Of a stretch of 64,000 nucleotides of DNA, positions 27,901-35,686 are shown piece after piece (position 1 is the stretch's first letter; every line of letters begins with the position of its first letter). Under the pieces are notes generated by a model, which saw only the letters and a list, made by a program, of their open reading frames with translations, was not told the origin of the DNA and made no database searches. A program made the translations under genes and the position numbers. Source of the stretch: Acidisarcina sp963790505 (GTDB lineage Bacteria > Acidobacteriota > Terriglobia > Terriglobales > Acidobacteriaceae); NCBI GenBank assembly GCA_963790505.1, contig CAWBOT010000004.1:1364001-1428000 (forward strand). The letters are read 5' to 3'.

Positions 27901-28688
27901 GCAAACTGGCCGGAGCGCACCGCATTACCATCGCCGGAACCTATGCCTACATTCTCTGCAATCGCGGTCTGGAGGTCGTCGCGCTCGCCGATCCGCTGCA
28001 TCCGAAGATCGTCGCCGAGATTGGCACGCCGGTCCTCGACGATCCGCAAGGAGTCGCAATTCAATTCCGTTACGCCTTCATCGTCGATCGTGCGGGGCTC
28101 AAGGTCTTCGATGTTACTCATCTTGACCATCCCGCTCCGCTCGCAGGAGCGCAGCTCCCAATCGATGATGCGCGCAATATCTACGTCGCCCGCACCTACG
28201 CTTACGTCTCCGCAGGAAAGAACGGCATCGCCATCGTCAACGTCGAACAGCCGGAGCAGCCAAAGCTGACGCAGATGTTCAATGCCGGAGGAGTGTTGAA
28301 CGATGTGCGCGACATCAAGATCGGTATGGTCAGCTCCGAGCAGTTCGCCTTCATCGCAGACGGAAAGAACGGCATGAGGGTGGTCGAACTCTTCGGGCCG
28401 AAGACGCAGCCAAACTTCTACGGCTTCAGCCCGCAGCCGATGCCGAAGCTCATCGCAACAAGAAAGATGAGCGGTGAAGCTATAGCCATCTCCAAAGGCG
28501 TCGACCGCGATCGCGCCGTGGATGAGGACGGCAACCAGCTCTCGGTCTTCGGTCGCCGTGGCGCGCGGCCCTTCAACCACGAAGAAGCGGCGCGGCTATA
28601 TCTGCGGAACGGAGAACTGTATACCGTCACTAACGCGCCGCCGGGGCCTGCGGCAGACGCTGTTCGGGCGACCGCGGAAGCGAAATAG
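24924..28688 (+). CDS. multiheme c-type cytochrome (10 heme motifs) fused to LVIVD-type beta-propeller
   Basis: 1254 residues from the ATG at 24924 (AGGGGCGAG just upstream; an ATG at 24876 has no site). Signal peptide to about residue 38. Heme motifs: CVSCH, CADCH, C160GSSGCH (a CX4CH variant), CSGCH, CVVCH, CVDCH, CEDCH, CYSCH, CFGCH and CTDCH, between residues 64 and 776. Residues 860-1165 contain five or six repeats of the form YAYI-x-GLEVV-x-DP-HP (LVIVD-type propeller blades). The C-terminus is proline/alanine-rich. Expected in the periplasm or at the cell surface, moving electrons. The upstream barrel could carry it through the outer membrane. A 12-bp inverted repeat lies inside its signal-peptide region. 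Confidence 0.88.
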   Translation: MRRPHAGALACVAVALCVAAPGIVRFGGSNNSSIAHAAEALPQTVASIPRGEAPEQAQRQSAGCVSCHTSTDSASMHAESVVVIGCADCHGGDPAVMASGVPKSAEYIQAMHKAHVQPRFAEDSARGGHPIRVYTRWLRESLEWVRFVNPGDLRVAPQTCGSSGCHTEEVRNVSTSMMTHGAMLWGAALYNNGAYPLKNPHFGESYSANGTPQRLRTFPPPTEEETRTKGVLPYLDPLQRWEISQPGNVLRVFERGGEKKAEIGIPSPEETSGDPDLKLSNRGFGTQLRTDPVFLGLQKTRLLDPLLSFPGTNDQPGDYRGSGCSGCHVIYANDRSAEHSAQYAQYGHDGTSISVDPTIDKSQSGHPLRHVFTKAIPSSQCVVCHMHPGTNMVTTYFGYTWWDNEADGEKMYPAKQKNPTEQEIHDVRVRNPEGSAPRGNWSDVDFLKMVGSPEFNKNLKDTQFADFHSHGWIFRAVFKRDREGYLLDQDGNRISNDDPEKLAKSVHLKDIHLEKGMHCVDCHFVQDAHGNGKLYGETRNAIEISCEDCHGTIQHKATLKTSGPASEHDESSELLRMRTPWKEARFYWRDGKLWQRSNVTQGTEWEVVQVLDTITPGNEHYSEKSRLAKTIQKDGVTWGTISDEAALAHSNGRMTCYSCHTSWTTSCFGCHLQMIANQKMPMLHNEGLTTRNYTTYDFHVLRADVYMLGIDGTVTGNRVAPVRSACAVVVSSQNANRDWLYQTQQTISAPGFSGEAFSTYVPHTVRAKETKQCTDCHVSAEKDNNAWMAQVLVQGTNFLNFMGKYIYVAAGKHGFEAVPVAESTEPPAIIGSDLQQMAYPDDYKKFTEHGSLLTEAYSHDGNVEDVQLRGEYLYAALGHGGVRIYDVAAVDVKDASQRVITAPVSPLGQRFYLKTKDAAAIASPSTLALDPLRKQIPENEEQSIAPLYAFLYVADREEGLVVVGDPKTGVGTLLDGNPQNNFLKRALTFNPDGKLAGAHRITIAGTYAYILCNRGLEVVALADPLHPKIVAEIGTPVLDDPQGVAIQFRYAFIVDRAGLKVFDVTHLDHPAPLAGAQLPIDDARNIYVARTYAYVSAGKNGIAIVNVEQPEQPKLTQMFNAGGVLNDVRDIKIGMVSSEQFAFIADGKNGMRVVELFGPKTQPNFYGFSPQPMPKLIATRKMSGEAIAISKGVDRDRAVDEDGNQLSVFGRRGARPFNHEEAARLYLRNGELYTVTNAPPGPAADAVRATAEAK
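24988..25018. repeat. perfect 12-bp inverted repeat inside the cytochrome gene
   Basis: GAATTGTTCGAT at 24988-24999 and ATCGAACAATTC at 25007-25018, separated by TCGGAGG. As RNA it would form a stable hairpin 64 bases after the start codon, with GGAGG exposed in the loop. Its codons (IVRFGGSNNSS) sit just after the signal-peptide core. Confidence 0.7.
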
Positions 28689-28739
28689 CGATTGGCTGAG
28701 ACGTAGAAATCCGAGTGACGGCAGAGTTGTGGCAGCCCC

Positions 28740-29315
28740 TCAGTGCTTCGTCGTAAGGGCCGAAGCCCATGACGGCGCTTCTTGAAGCCACTGAGCCATG
28801 CCGTGATCGAAGTGAGCCACAGGTTGAAAACCATCCCTTGTAGAGTTATCGAAGAGCAGTGCGTGGTCTGCTCTGGCAACTGCTAACGGCAGGTTAGCGA
28901 GGCTGCGATCATACCGGCGGCGGATATCTTCTTCGGGAACGTCGTGGCCGCCGAGCAGTACACGGTTGTTAACTCGGGCGACGTTGATCTCAGGGTTCGC
29001 CGTTGCGACATAGATCAGAACAACCTCGAATTCAAGCTTGCGGGCATCAAGCATCATGCGCAAATGGGTATGGCCAGAAAGAGTCGTTTCGATTGCGAAG
29101 CTAGACTTCGCTTTCAGGTGATTTGCAGCTCTCTCTAGAGCCTCCCGCCCAGCCGCAAGAACCGACGACGCACTGGTATCAACCTGAATTGTGCGAGCGA
29201 TTGCGTCCGGATCGAGGATTGGAAGAGTAGCGAGGAGTTTGGCGCCGGAAGAGGTAATCGTGCTCTTGCCCGAGCCGTTGGGCCCAGCGACAAGGATGAA
29301 TTGCGGGCGGCTCAC
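28740..29315 (-). CDS. zeta-toxin-like P-loop kinase
   Basis: 191 residues, GTG start. LVAGPNGSGKSTITSSG is the Walker A motif, preceded by the MSRPQFI strand; FAIETTLSGHTHLRMM carries the substrate-binding E-T region, and RVNNRVLLGGHDVPEEDIRRR has the arginines of the lid. This is the arrangement of zeta/PezT-family kinases, which phosphorylate UDP-GlcNAc and poison wall synthesis, and of related stand-alone kinases. Overlaps the upstream 46-residue ORF by 4 bases (GTGA), typical of toxin-antitoxin coupling. Confidence 0.8.
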   Translation of the reverse strand: MSRPQFILVAGPNGSGKSTITSSGAKLLATLPILDPDAIARTIQVDTSASSVLAAGREALERAANHLKAKSSFAIETTLSGHTHLRMMLDARKLEFEVVLIYVATANPEINVARVNNRVLLGGHDVPEEDIRRRYDRSLANLPLAVARADHALLFDNSTRDGFQPVAHFDHGMAQWLQEAPSWASALTTKH

Positions 29316-29452
29316 CTGACGGTTGCGACTCGCTCCGCAGTTTTACCTGCCCGACGCATGAGTATTGTGCCTAACTTCTCTTGGTCCAGGGCGGCCTTCT
29401 TGCGAGCACATTGCGCAATGTCTCGAGCGATGGAGAGCCAGTCTGATTTCAT
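29312..29452 (-). CDS. 46-residue putative antitoxin
   Basis: MKSDWLSIARDIAQCARKKA, then ALDQEKLGTILMRRAGKTAE and a short basic end. Helical, amphipathic and highly charged. Its TGA overlaps the GTG of the zeta-like gene, so the two are translationally coupled. It does not look like the three-helix epsilon or the HTH-containing PezA antitoxins; I infer its role from position and size only. Confidence 0.55.
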   Translation of the reverse strand: MKSDWLSIARDIAQCARKKAALDQEKLGTILMRRAGKTAERVATVR

Positions 29453-29478
29453 GGTTCTATTTTACGCTCCCGCAGTGT

Positions 29479-30747
29479 TCAGCCGATGACGGCGATCTTC
29501 GCTCTTTTCCCGATTTGAACCGTGAGCCGCGCGGGAAATGCAGTCAATGGCAAGACTGAATTGGTCACTAACTCTCCATCAACCTTCACCGCTTTTTCCG
29601 CCAGCTTCCGCGACGCTTCCGCGCCGGAAGACGCGAGTCCAAGCTTGACCAGCAGCTTTGGAACACGAATTTGAAGGCCCGGCAAATCCGACGAACTCGG
29701 AGCGCCAGATGGTCCGACCAGATCGGCGTAGCTTACGCGGATCTCTTCCAAATCTTCAGGCGTCTCTTTCTGCTGAAACTGCTTCGCCCAATTCTCCGCC
29801 GCATGATCAGCTGTGTCTTCGCTATGAAATCCAGCCGTGATTGTCCGAGCAAGCTGTTTCTTCGCATCCATCGGGTGCAGCTTTCCTGACGCAACATCCG
29901 CCTGCATCTGGTCGATCTCCGATTGGCGTAGATCCGTAAGCAGCGTCCAGTAACTCCACATCAGCGGGTCGGAGATAGACATCAGCTTGCCATACATCTC
30001 TCCTGGCGCGTCGTTGATGCCGATGGCGTTGCCGAGCGACTTCGACATCTTCTGCACGCCGTCGAGGCCTTCGAGAATCGGCGTCATCAGAACGATCTGC
30101 GGCTGCTGGCCGTAGTCCCTCTGCAGTTCGCGCCCGCTAAGCAGATTAAATTTCTGATCGGTGCCGCCGAGCTCGACGTCGGCCTCCAGGGCGACCGAGT
30201 CGTAGGCTTGCGTGAGCGGGTAGAGTATCTCGTGCAGCGAGATCGGCTGCTCTTCCTGGAAGCGCTTGTGAAACTCGGCGCGCTCGAGCATCTGCGAAAC
30301 GGTGAACTTCGAGGCGAGGCGGATGATGCCTTCAAAGCCCAACGAGCCCAGCCACTTGGAATTAAACTCGATGATCGTCTTCGCGGGGTCGAGAATCTTG
30401 AAGACCTGCTGCTTGTAGCTCTCGGCGTTAAGCAGGAGTTCTTCGTGGGTCAGTAACTTGCGGGTTACGTTGCGGCCGGTGGGGTCGCCGATCAGCCCGG
30501 TAAAGTCCCCGATCAGGAAAATGACCGTGTGGCCGAGGTCCTGAAAGTGCTTCAGCTTGCGGATGAGCACGGTGTGGCCAAGGTGCAGGTCGGGTGCGGT
30601 CGGATCGAAGCCGGCCTTCACGCGCAATGGCTTGCCGGAGAGGCGCGAAGCCTCAAGGCGCTCACGAAGGTCAGAGAGGCGGATGATTTCGGCCGCCCCT
30701 TTTTGGAGCAGGTCGAGCTGGTCTTCTATGGGTAAGAATTCGGGCAT
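29479..30747 (-). CDS. tyrS: tyrosyl-tRNA synthetase
   Basis: Class I synthetase, 422 residues. The HIGH signature appears as HLGH in PTAPDLHLGHTVLIRKL and KMSKS as QKMSKSLGN; QAYDSVALEADVELGGTDQ forms the tyrosine pocket. The C-terminus (PKLLVKLGLASSGAEASRKL and following) is an S4 RNA-binding domain. The layout matches the bacterial TyrZ-like type. Unlike hisS and aspS in this window the frame is intact. Confidence 0.95.
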   Translation of the reverse strand: MPEFLPIEDQLDLLQKGAAEIIRLSDLRERLEASRLSGKPLRVKAGFDPTAPDLHLGHTVLIRKLKHFQDLGHTVIFLIGDFTGLIGDPTGRNVTRKLLTHEELLLNAESYKQQVFKILDPAKTIIEFNSKWLGSLGFEGIIRLASKFTVSQMLERAEFHKRFQEEQPISLHEILYPLTQAYDSVALEADVELGGTDQKFNLLSGRELQRDYGQQPQIVLMTPILEGLDGVQKMSKSLGNAIGINDAPGEMYGKLMSISDPLMWSYWTLLTDLRQSEIDQMQADVASGKLHPMDAKKQLARTITAGFHSEDTADHAAENWAKQFQQKETPEDLEEIRVSYADLVGPSGAPSSSDLPGLQIRVPKLLVKLGLASSGAEASRKLAEKAVKVDGELVTNSVLPLTAFPARLTVQIGKRAKIAVIG

Positions 30748-30860
30748 GGCTGGGATTCAGTATATGGGTTGGCAGGAAGTTCGGACCTCCCGCCCGCCTG
30801 CCACACTCTCCCAACCCGGTACGAGGGGCTGAGTTCAGGAACGAGCCTATGCTCGTCCGG

Positions 30861-31106
30861 TTAGGCCTTCTTGATGAGCCGTGTGATCCACACCAGGATC
30901 ACCGCGCCGATAAAGGCCACAATGATCGACCCGATGATTCCACGGCCTTGCCAAAGTCCCAGCAGGCTGAAGAGCCATCCACCGAGCAGACCTCCGAGAA
31001 TGCCCAGGATGATATCGACGAAGACGCCGTATCCTTCGCCCTTCATCACCTTCCCGGCGAGGAAGCCGGCGATCAGTCCCACCACGATCCATTCGATAAA
31101 TCCCAT
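30861..31106 (-). CDS. GlsB/YeaQ/YmgE-family small membrane protein
   Basis: 81 residues with three hydrophobic helices and Gly-rich turns: IEWIVVGLIAGFLAGKVMKG, VDIILGILGGLLGGWLF, IIGSIIVAFIGAVILVWI. This is the Transglycosylase-associated/GlsB family, small inner-membrane proteins often induced by general stress. GAGGCT precedes the ATG. Monocistronic. Confidence 0.85.
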   Translation of the reverse strand: MGFIEWIVVGLIAGFLAGKVMKGEGYGVFVDIILGILGGLLGGWLFSLLGLWQGRGIIGSIIVAFIGAVILVWITRLIKKA

Positions 31107-31244
31107 AAGTCTAGCCTCTTTCAGCGTTTAGGTACGATGGGTCCGGAAGAGCCCCGCAGCGCGCCACCTTGTTATAACAGCTTGTTAACAGGTGTCAACA
31201 TAAACGCGCGCCCGAGCCTGGCACTGTCCTGGATCTGCTCTTCA

Positions 31245-31266
31245 CTTGCCTCGTAAACGAGGCAAG
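31245..31266. terminator. hairpin after the amidohydrolase gene
   Basis: Perfect inverted repeat CTTGCCTCGT-AA-ACGAGGCAAG two bases beyond the amidohydrolase stop. It has no T-run on either strand, so it may terminate weakly or protect the mRNA 3' end. Confidence 0.4.
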
Positions 31267-31268
31267 AT

Positions 31269-32549
31269 TCACTGCCGCCCGTATACGACCCTTCCACTCC
31301 GCACCACGGTTTGTACCTTCGCGAAGTTAGCAACATCGTTTGCTGGGTCGGCACTTAGGATTACCAGATCGGCGAGTCTCCCGACGGTAATCGTCCCTTT
31401 TTGATGAGTAACGCCAAAGCGTTCCGCCGGAGCCGTGGTCAACATGCGTAAGATGTCGGATGCGTTGAGCCCCGATTTCTCAAGGGCATGGAACTCATCT
31501 TCAGTTGTGTAGTCGGTCATGTAACCGACATCGGTACCGAAGATGAGCTGCCCGCCATCGGCGTGAAACTGGCGGACCTCGGCGTAGATGGGGTCAAGGT
31601 AGCGGGGATTTGTCGTCACCGTCGTGGCGAACATCTTCAGCGTCGGCACCATGGCCATGTGTTTGTCGACGATCGCTTGCAGCAGCTTGGCGTCGACTCC
31701 CTCGGCGTCGTCGGCAGCGTGCGCGAGTACGTCGACTCCGCTCTTCATGGCGACCGTAACGCCTGCGAGATTGGAGGGGTGCGCAAAGGCAAGCTGGCCG
31801 TTGCGGTGGGCGACCTCAACCGCGGCGCGGGCGTTCGCCTCGGGCATGGGAAGCACCTTGCCATGGGCTACCCAGGATCCGGTGAAGAGTTTGAGCACAT
31901 CGGCGCCGTCGGCGATATTGCGCTCTTCGTCACGCGCTGCCTCCGCCGGACTCGCCGGCTGCGGCATCAGTTTGAGAATGAACCACGGCAGCGTGTCTTT
32001 CAGATAAAACGGAATGCCGTGGGGCGGATATTGCGCCGATCCAGCAGTATAAATCTTCGGGCCGAGCAACTCCCCGGACTCGATGCGGCGGCGGATAGGG
32101 ACAGTGTCGCGGAGGTTCGAGCCGACATCGACGACGGTGGTGAATCCCCGGCTGGTCAGCATGTCGGCGAGTTGGGCGTTGAGCCTGACCGCCGGCAGCC
32201 AGTCGGCGCCGGACCACTTGCGTTCGGTGAAGTGGACGTGGGCGTTCCAGAAGCCGGCAGTCACGATGCAGTGATCGCAGGGAAGGACCTGTGCGCCGGA
32301 GGGAACGGGAATGCCAGTGCCGACTGCGGCGATTTTGCCGTCCTGGATAACGATTGTGCCGCCGTCGATCGGCGGTGCGTCGGGAGAGGTGTAAATCTTC
32401 GCATTCTGAATTGCAAGAGTGCCCTTTGCCATATAGGCGGCGGGGTGCGCGCTGCGAAGCGGACGGAAGCCTACGAGATAGGCCGCGGCGATGATGAGCA
32501 GGAGAAGGGTTCCCGTGATAATTCCGAAGAAAAGGGCGATTCGCCGCAT
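31269..32549 (-). CDS. membrane-anchored amidohydrolase-family protein
   Basis: 426 residues from ATG 32549 (AGGAG six bases upstream). An N-terminal transmembrane helix (FFGIITGTLLLLIIAAAYLVG) is followed by the metal-dependent amidohydrolase fold: NAHVHF (first two metal histidines), DVLKLFTGSW (lysine that may be carboxylated), LAFAHPSN and DVLAHAADDA (histidines), FGTDVGY (catalytic aspartate), and a closing LADLVILSADP. The class resembles imidazolonepropionase/prolidase-like hydrolases; the substrate is not evident. Active domain probably periplasmic. Confidence 0.75.
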   Translation of the reverse strand: MRRIALFFGIITGTLLLLIIAAAYLVGFRPLRSAHPAAYMAKGTLAIQNAKIYTSPDAPPIDGGTIVIQDGKIAAVGTGIPVPSGAQVLPCDHCIVTAGFWNAHVHFTERKWSGADWLPAVRLNAQLADMLTSRGFTTVVDVGSNLRDTVPIRRRIESGELLGPKIYTAGSAQYPPHGIPFYLKDTLPWFILKLMPQPASPAEAARDEERNIADGADVLKLFTGSWVAHGKVLPMPEANARAAVEVAHRNGQLAFAHPSNLAGVTVAMKSGVDVLAHAADDAEGVDAKLLQAIVDKHMAMVPTLKMFATTVTTNPRYLDPIYAEVRQFHADGGQLIFGTDVGYMTDYTTEDEFHALEKSGLNASDILRMLTTAPAERFGVTHQKGTITVGRLADLVILSADPANDVANFAKVQTVVRSGRVVYGRQ

Positions 32550-32688
32550 GTATGCTCCTGGTGACTGGTCCGCGAACGGAAGCTTAGCCAAATACATCTT
32601 ACGAAGTTGCGGTTCGGCCGTTCGCGGCGGATCGATTCGCCGCCCGAATTAACGGTGTGAGGCTCGCGCCACGTGCCCAAGGAGATCA

Positions 32689-32949
32689 ATGGACAATCTC
32701 GACGATCGGTTGGAGGCGGCAATTCTCGATCTGCTCCGGCAGCGGGGCCCGGGCAAGACGATCTGCCCATCGGAGGTGGCTCGCCGTGTTGCTCCCGATG
32801 AGACTTCAGGCAATTGGCGGTCGCTCATAGAGCCGACCAGATCGGCAGCCGCACGCCTCGTGGCGGCAGAGGAGATTCTAGTCGTGCAGAGTGGTCGAGT
32901 TGTCGATGTTTCCCGCGCCAAAGGCCCCATCCGCCTCCGGAAAAAATAG
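32689..32949 (+). CDS. DUF3253 protein
   Basis: 86 residues. AILDLLRQRGPGKTICPSEV and the RPTRSAAARL-like stretch RSLIEPTRSAAARLVAAEEI followed by VVQSGRVVDVSRAKGPIRLR match the DUF3253 winged-helix family. AAGGAG four bases before the ATG. Probably co-transcribed with the MmcQ-like gene 15 bases downstream. Function unknown. Confidence 0.75.
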   Translation: MDNLDDRLEAAILDLLRQRGPGKTICPSEVARRVAPDETSGNWRSLIEPTRSAAARLVAAEEILVVQSGRVVDVSRAKGPIRLRKK

Positions 32950-32964
32950 GGCATAATTCTCAGC

Positions 32965-33459
32965 ATGGATGCTGAGCGAGCGCGCGACTTTCTACGCAAA
33001 CTTCCTCTCGTCGAGGAGACGACGCAGTGGGGAAACAATCTGGTTTTTTGGGTGGGTGACAAGGCGATTGGCGGCAAGATGTTTGCGCTGGTCAACCTGG
33101 ACTTCGATGCCCACATGCGGGTGATGTCGTTTTCCGCCGGTCCTGGGTGTTTTCACGAGCTGGTCGAAAACGACGGCGTGATTCCGGCGCCATATATGGC
33201 GCGGCTGCATTGGGTGGCGATGGAGCGTTGGAGCGCGATCCCGGCAAGGGAACTGGAAGGCCTCCTGCGCGACGCACGGGCCCGCACCTACGAGAAGCTG
33301 CCGCAGAAGACGAAAGACGTGCTGGCGCTGCCTCCGACAGAACTGCAAAAGCTTGTCACCGCCCGCAGGAAGCTTCTCGCCGAGAAGGCGCGTAGAGATG
33401 CGGCGGCCAAGAAGGCGGCAAAGAAAGTGACGGCTAAGAAGGCTTCGCGTTCGCGGTGA
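32965..33459 (+). CDS. MmcQ/YjbR-family protein with lysine-rich tail
   Basis: 164 residues. The first 120 residues carry the YjbR fold markers (LRKLPLVEETTQWGNNLVFW, GGKMFALVNLD, APYMARLHWVAM). The last 40 are Ala/Lys-rich (AAKKAAKKVTAKKASRSR), a tail typical of proteins that bind nucleic acid. Its 3' end overlaps the convergent DoxX-like gene by 26 bases. Confidence 0.75.
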   Translation: MDAERARDFLRKLPLVEETTQWGNNLVFWVGDKAIGGKMFALVNLDFDAHMRVMSFSAGPGCFHELVENDGVIPAPYMARLHWVAMERWSAIPARELEGLLRDARARTYEKLPQKTKDVLALPPTELQKLVTARRKLLAEKARRDAAAKKAAKKVTAKKASRSR

Positions 33460-33823
33460 AGATTCCCGCGAAGTATTGCCGGTAGGCATAGAAGACGATT
33501 AGCCAGAGCAGTGTCGCGACCGCCCCGGGCGGCAGGCCGGCCGGCTGAAAGACGATGTGGAAGATCAGGATATTCACTAGCACCGGCCCAAGCAGCGTAA
33601 GGCCAAGGGGAACAAACCTGCCGATCAGCAACAGCACTCCGCCGAGCAACTGAAGCGCGAAGACTGGCCACATGTAGTGGGATCTGTCCAGCAGCGTGGC
33701 GAAGGTGGTCATGTCGCTGGGCGGCATCGGTGGTTGAGGGATGAAATGCAAGAATCCGTTCAGCCCGAAGACCACGAAGAGCAGTCCGAGCAGGATGCGC
33801 GCAATGATTATGGCCATTTTCAT
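33434..33823 (-). CDS. DoxX-like integral membrane protein
   Basis: 129 residues from ATG 33823 (GGAGG six bases upstream; an in-frame start at 33886 has none). Four hydrophobic segments: IIARILLGLLFVVFGLNGFL, HYMWPVFALQLLGGVLLLIG, FVPLGLTLLGPVLVNILIF and AVATLLWLIVFYAYRQYF. The R-(I/L)-LLG-x-F-x-xG-NG start resembles DoxX/DoxD quinone-linked proteins. Exact function unknown. Confidence 0.65.
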   Translation of the reverse strand: MKMAIIIARILLGLLFVVFGLNGFLHFIPQPPMPPSDMTTFATLLDRSHYMWPVFALQLLGGVLLLIGRFVPLGLTLLGPVLVNILIFHIVFQPAGLPPGAVATLLWLIVFYAYRQYFAGIFTANAKPS

Positions 33824-33924
33824 AGATCGCCTCCGAGTTTCAGGTTGCTGATCGTTCGAGGTTTCAGATTGCTGTAATTCGAGCACACCTTGATCACAAA
33901 GGAAAGGTTTTATAGGGTCTGAAG

Positions 33925-34743
33925 ATGGAGAATGCGGGCGCCGGAGTGGTGTTGTCTCTCGCTGGCAAGCGTGTGCTGATCACTGGAGGCTCGCGCGGCA
34001 TCGGCGCAGCGACGGTCAGGCTCTTCGCGCAGGCTGGGGCGCAGGTAGCGTTCAATTACCGCAAGGCGGCACGAGAGGCGACCGCGTTGGTCGTAGAGTG
34101 CGGCGGGGAGCGTTGTGTCGCCATCCAGCAGGAATTGTCTTCACCGGCCGAGGGTCGGGCTCTGGTGGAGAAGGCCGCTGACGCACTGGGCGGGCTGGAT
34201 ATTCTGGTGGCCAACCATGGGATCTGGCCGTCGGACTCTCTCGGCATTGAAGCCATGCCCGACGCTCATTGGCGGCGCACGCTGGGTGTAAACCTCGACA
34301 GCGTTTTTGGCCTCGTGCAGGCCGCAGTAGCCCAAATGCGCAAGCAGAAGGAAGGTGTAGACGGCCCTGCGGCTCCCGGAGAACCGGCAGGGCGCATCGT
34401 GCTGATCAGTTCGACTGCCGGGCAGCGCGGGGAGGCCTTTCACGCCGACTATGCCGTGACCAAGAGCGCGCTGATCAGTCTCACCAGAAGCCTGTCGGTG
34501 GAGATGGCGCCGGATGGCATCCGGGTGAACTGCGTGGCGCCGGGCTGGGTGGACACCGACATGTCCATCCCGACTATCAACGATCCGGTGAGGAGTAAGG
34601 AGATTCTGGCGAGCATCCCTTTACGGCGGCCGGGCACGCCGGAGGAGATCGCCGGCCCAATTCTCTTCCTCTGCACGCGTTATGCGGATTTCATGAACGG
34701 CTCGGTGATGAGCGTCAACGGCGGCGCTGTGCTGGTAGGGTAA
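33925..34743 (+). CDS. short-chain dehydrogenase/reductase (FabG-like)
   Basis: 272 residues. TGGSRGIGAA (NAD(P)-binding loop), NHGIWP, and the catalytic serine (LISSTAG) with Y-x-x-x-K (YAVTK) are all in place, as are PGWVDTDM and a closing NGGAVLV. It is most like 3-oxoacyl-ACP reductases, but substrate cannot be fixed without more context. A small insert between the NAG and serine motifs (KQKEGVDGPAAPGEPAG) is unusual. The exported protein gene follows after 10 bases. Confidence 0.85.
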   Translation: MENAGAGVVLSLAGKRVLITGGSRGIGAATVRLFAQAGAQVAFNYRKAAREATALVVECGGERCVAIQQELSSPAEGRALVEKAADALGGLDILVANHGIWPSDSLGIEAMPDAHWRRTLGVNLDSVFGLVQAAVAQMRKQKEGVDGPAAPGEPAGRIVLISSTAGQRGEAFHADYAVTKSALISLTRSLSVEMAPDGIRVNCVAPGWVDTDMSIPTINDPVRSKEILASIPLRRPGTPEEIAGPILFLCTRYADFMNGSVMSVNGGAVLVG

Positions 34744-34753
34744 GCTGCAACGG

Positions 34754-35581
34754 ATGAGCAAAAATCAGCGGTCAGCAAGAATGGGGCGAGCGGGCGTTGT
34801 GGCGGTATTGTGCGCGATCTGGTTCATCTCCGGATTGCTAGCGCTGGCCCAGAGTGCGAGCGAGGACGCCGCCGCCAAAGCCAACGAGCAAAAAGCCCGG
34901 GCAGTGCTGGCAGCGATGGTCCAGGCGATGGGTGGCGACAAGTGGCTCACCTTGAAGGACGAAAGCTTCGACGGCCGTACCTCGGGCTTTTACCAGGGAA
35001 AGCCGACCGGCGGCATTGCCGACTACTTCGATTACCGGCGCTTTCCCGACCAGGAGCGAATCGAGCTCGGCAAGAAACGCGACGTTGTTGAGTTTTTTCT
35101 CGGTAAGGCTGGATGGGAGGTCACCTACCGCGGCAAGCGTCCGCTGCCGCAAGACCAGGTCGACGACTTTCTTCGCCGTCGCGACCATTCTGTGGAGACG
35201 GCGGTGCGCGTCTGGCTTAAAGATCCGAAGACGATCGTCATCTTTGACCGCCAAAGCCTGGTCGAGCGGCACCTGGCCGACGAAGTGACGCTGATCTCGG
35301 CGGAAAACGACTCGATCACGATTGAAATGGACGCGCAGACCCATTTGCCGCTGCGCCGCAAGTTCAAGTGGCGCGACCCGCTTTATAAAGACCTGAACGA
35401 AGAGGCCGAGGAGTACGACGACTATCACATGGTCGACGGCATCGCGACGGCCTTCACGCTGACCCGGCTCCACAATGGCGACATGACCAACCAGCGCTAT
35501 CTCTATCGCGCCGCCTACAACAGCAACCTGCCGGACAGCATGTTCGATGTGGACGCGACGGCGGCGAAGATCAAGAAGTAA
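34754..35581 (+). CDS. exported hypothetical protein, possible LolA-like fold
   Basis: 275 residues with signal peptide (GVVAVLCAIWFISGLLALAQS). The body begins VLAAMVQAMGGDKWLTLKDE and contains alternating strand-rich segments (GRTSGFYQGKPTGG, HLPLRRKFKWRDPLYKDLNE, DGIATAFTLTRLHNGDMTNQ). Such AMGG-start proteins are frequent in Acidobacteriota and resemble the LolA/outer-membrane lipoprotein-sorting fold, but I assign no function. Likely co-transcribed with the SDR gene. Confidence 0.6.
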   Translation: MSKNQRSARMGRAGVVAVLCAIWFISGLLALAQSASEDAAAKANEQKARAVLAAMVQAMGGDKWLTLKDESFDGRTSGFYQGKPTGGIADYFDYRRFPDQERIELGKKRDVVEFFLGKAGWEVTYRGKRPLPQDQVDDFLRRRDHSVETAVRVWLKDPKTIVIFDRQSLVERHLADEVTLISAENDSITIEMDAQTHLPLRRKFKWRDPLYKDLNEEAEEYDDYHMVDGIATAFTLTRLHNGDMTNQRYLYRAAYNSNLPDSMFDVDATAAKIKK

Positions 35582-35686
35582 GAGTCGCTCCGATGCAATT
35601 TCTCTCGTTAGATCCCCGGATTAATGGAAAGCGCGCTTGACATGCTTGAGACGTTTTCGTACTCTTGGGTGGAAAGGGGGCTTTAC

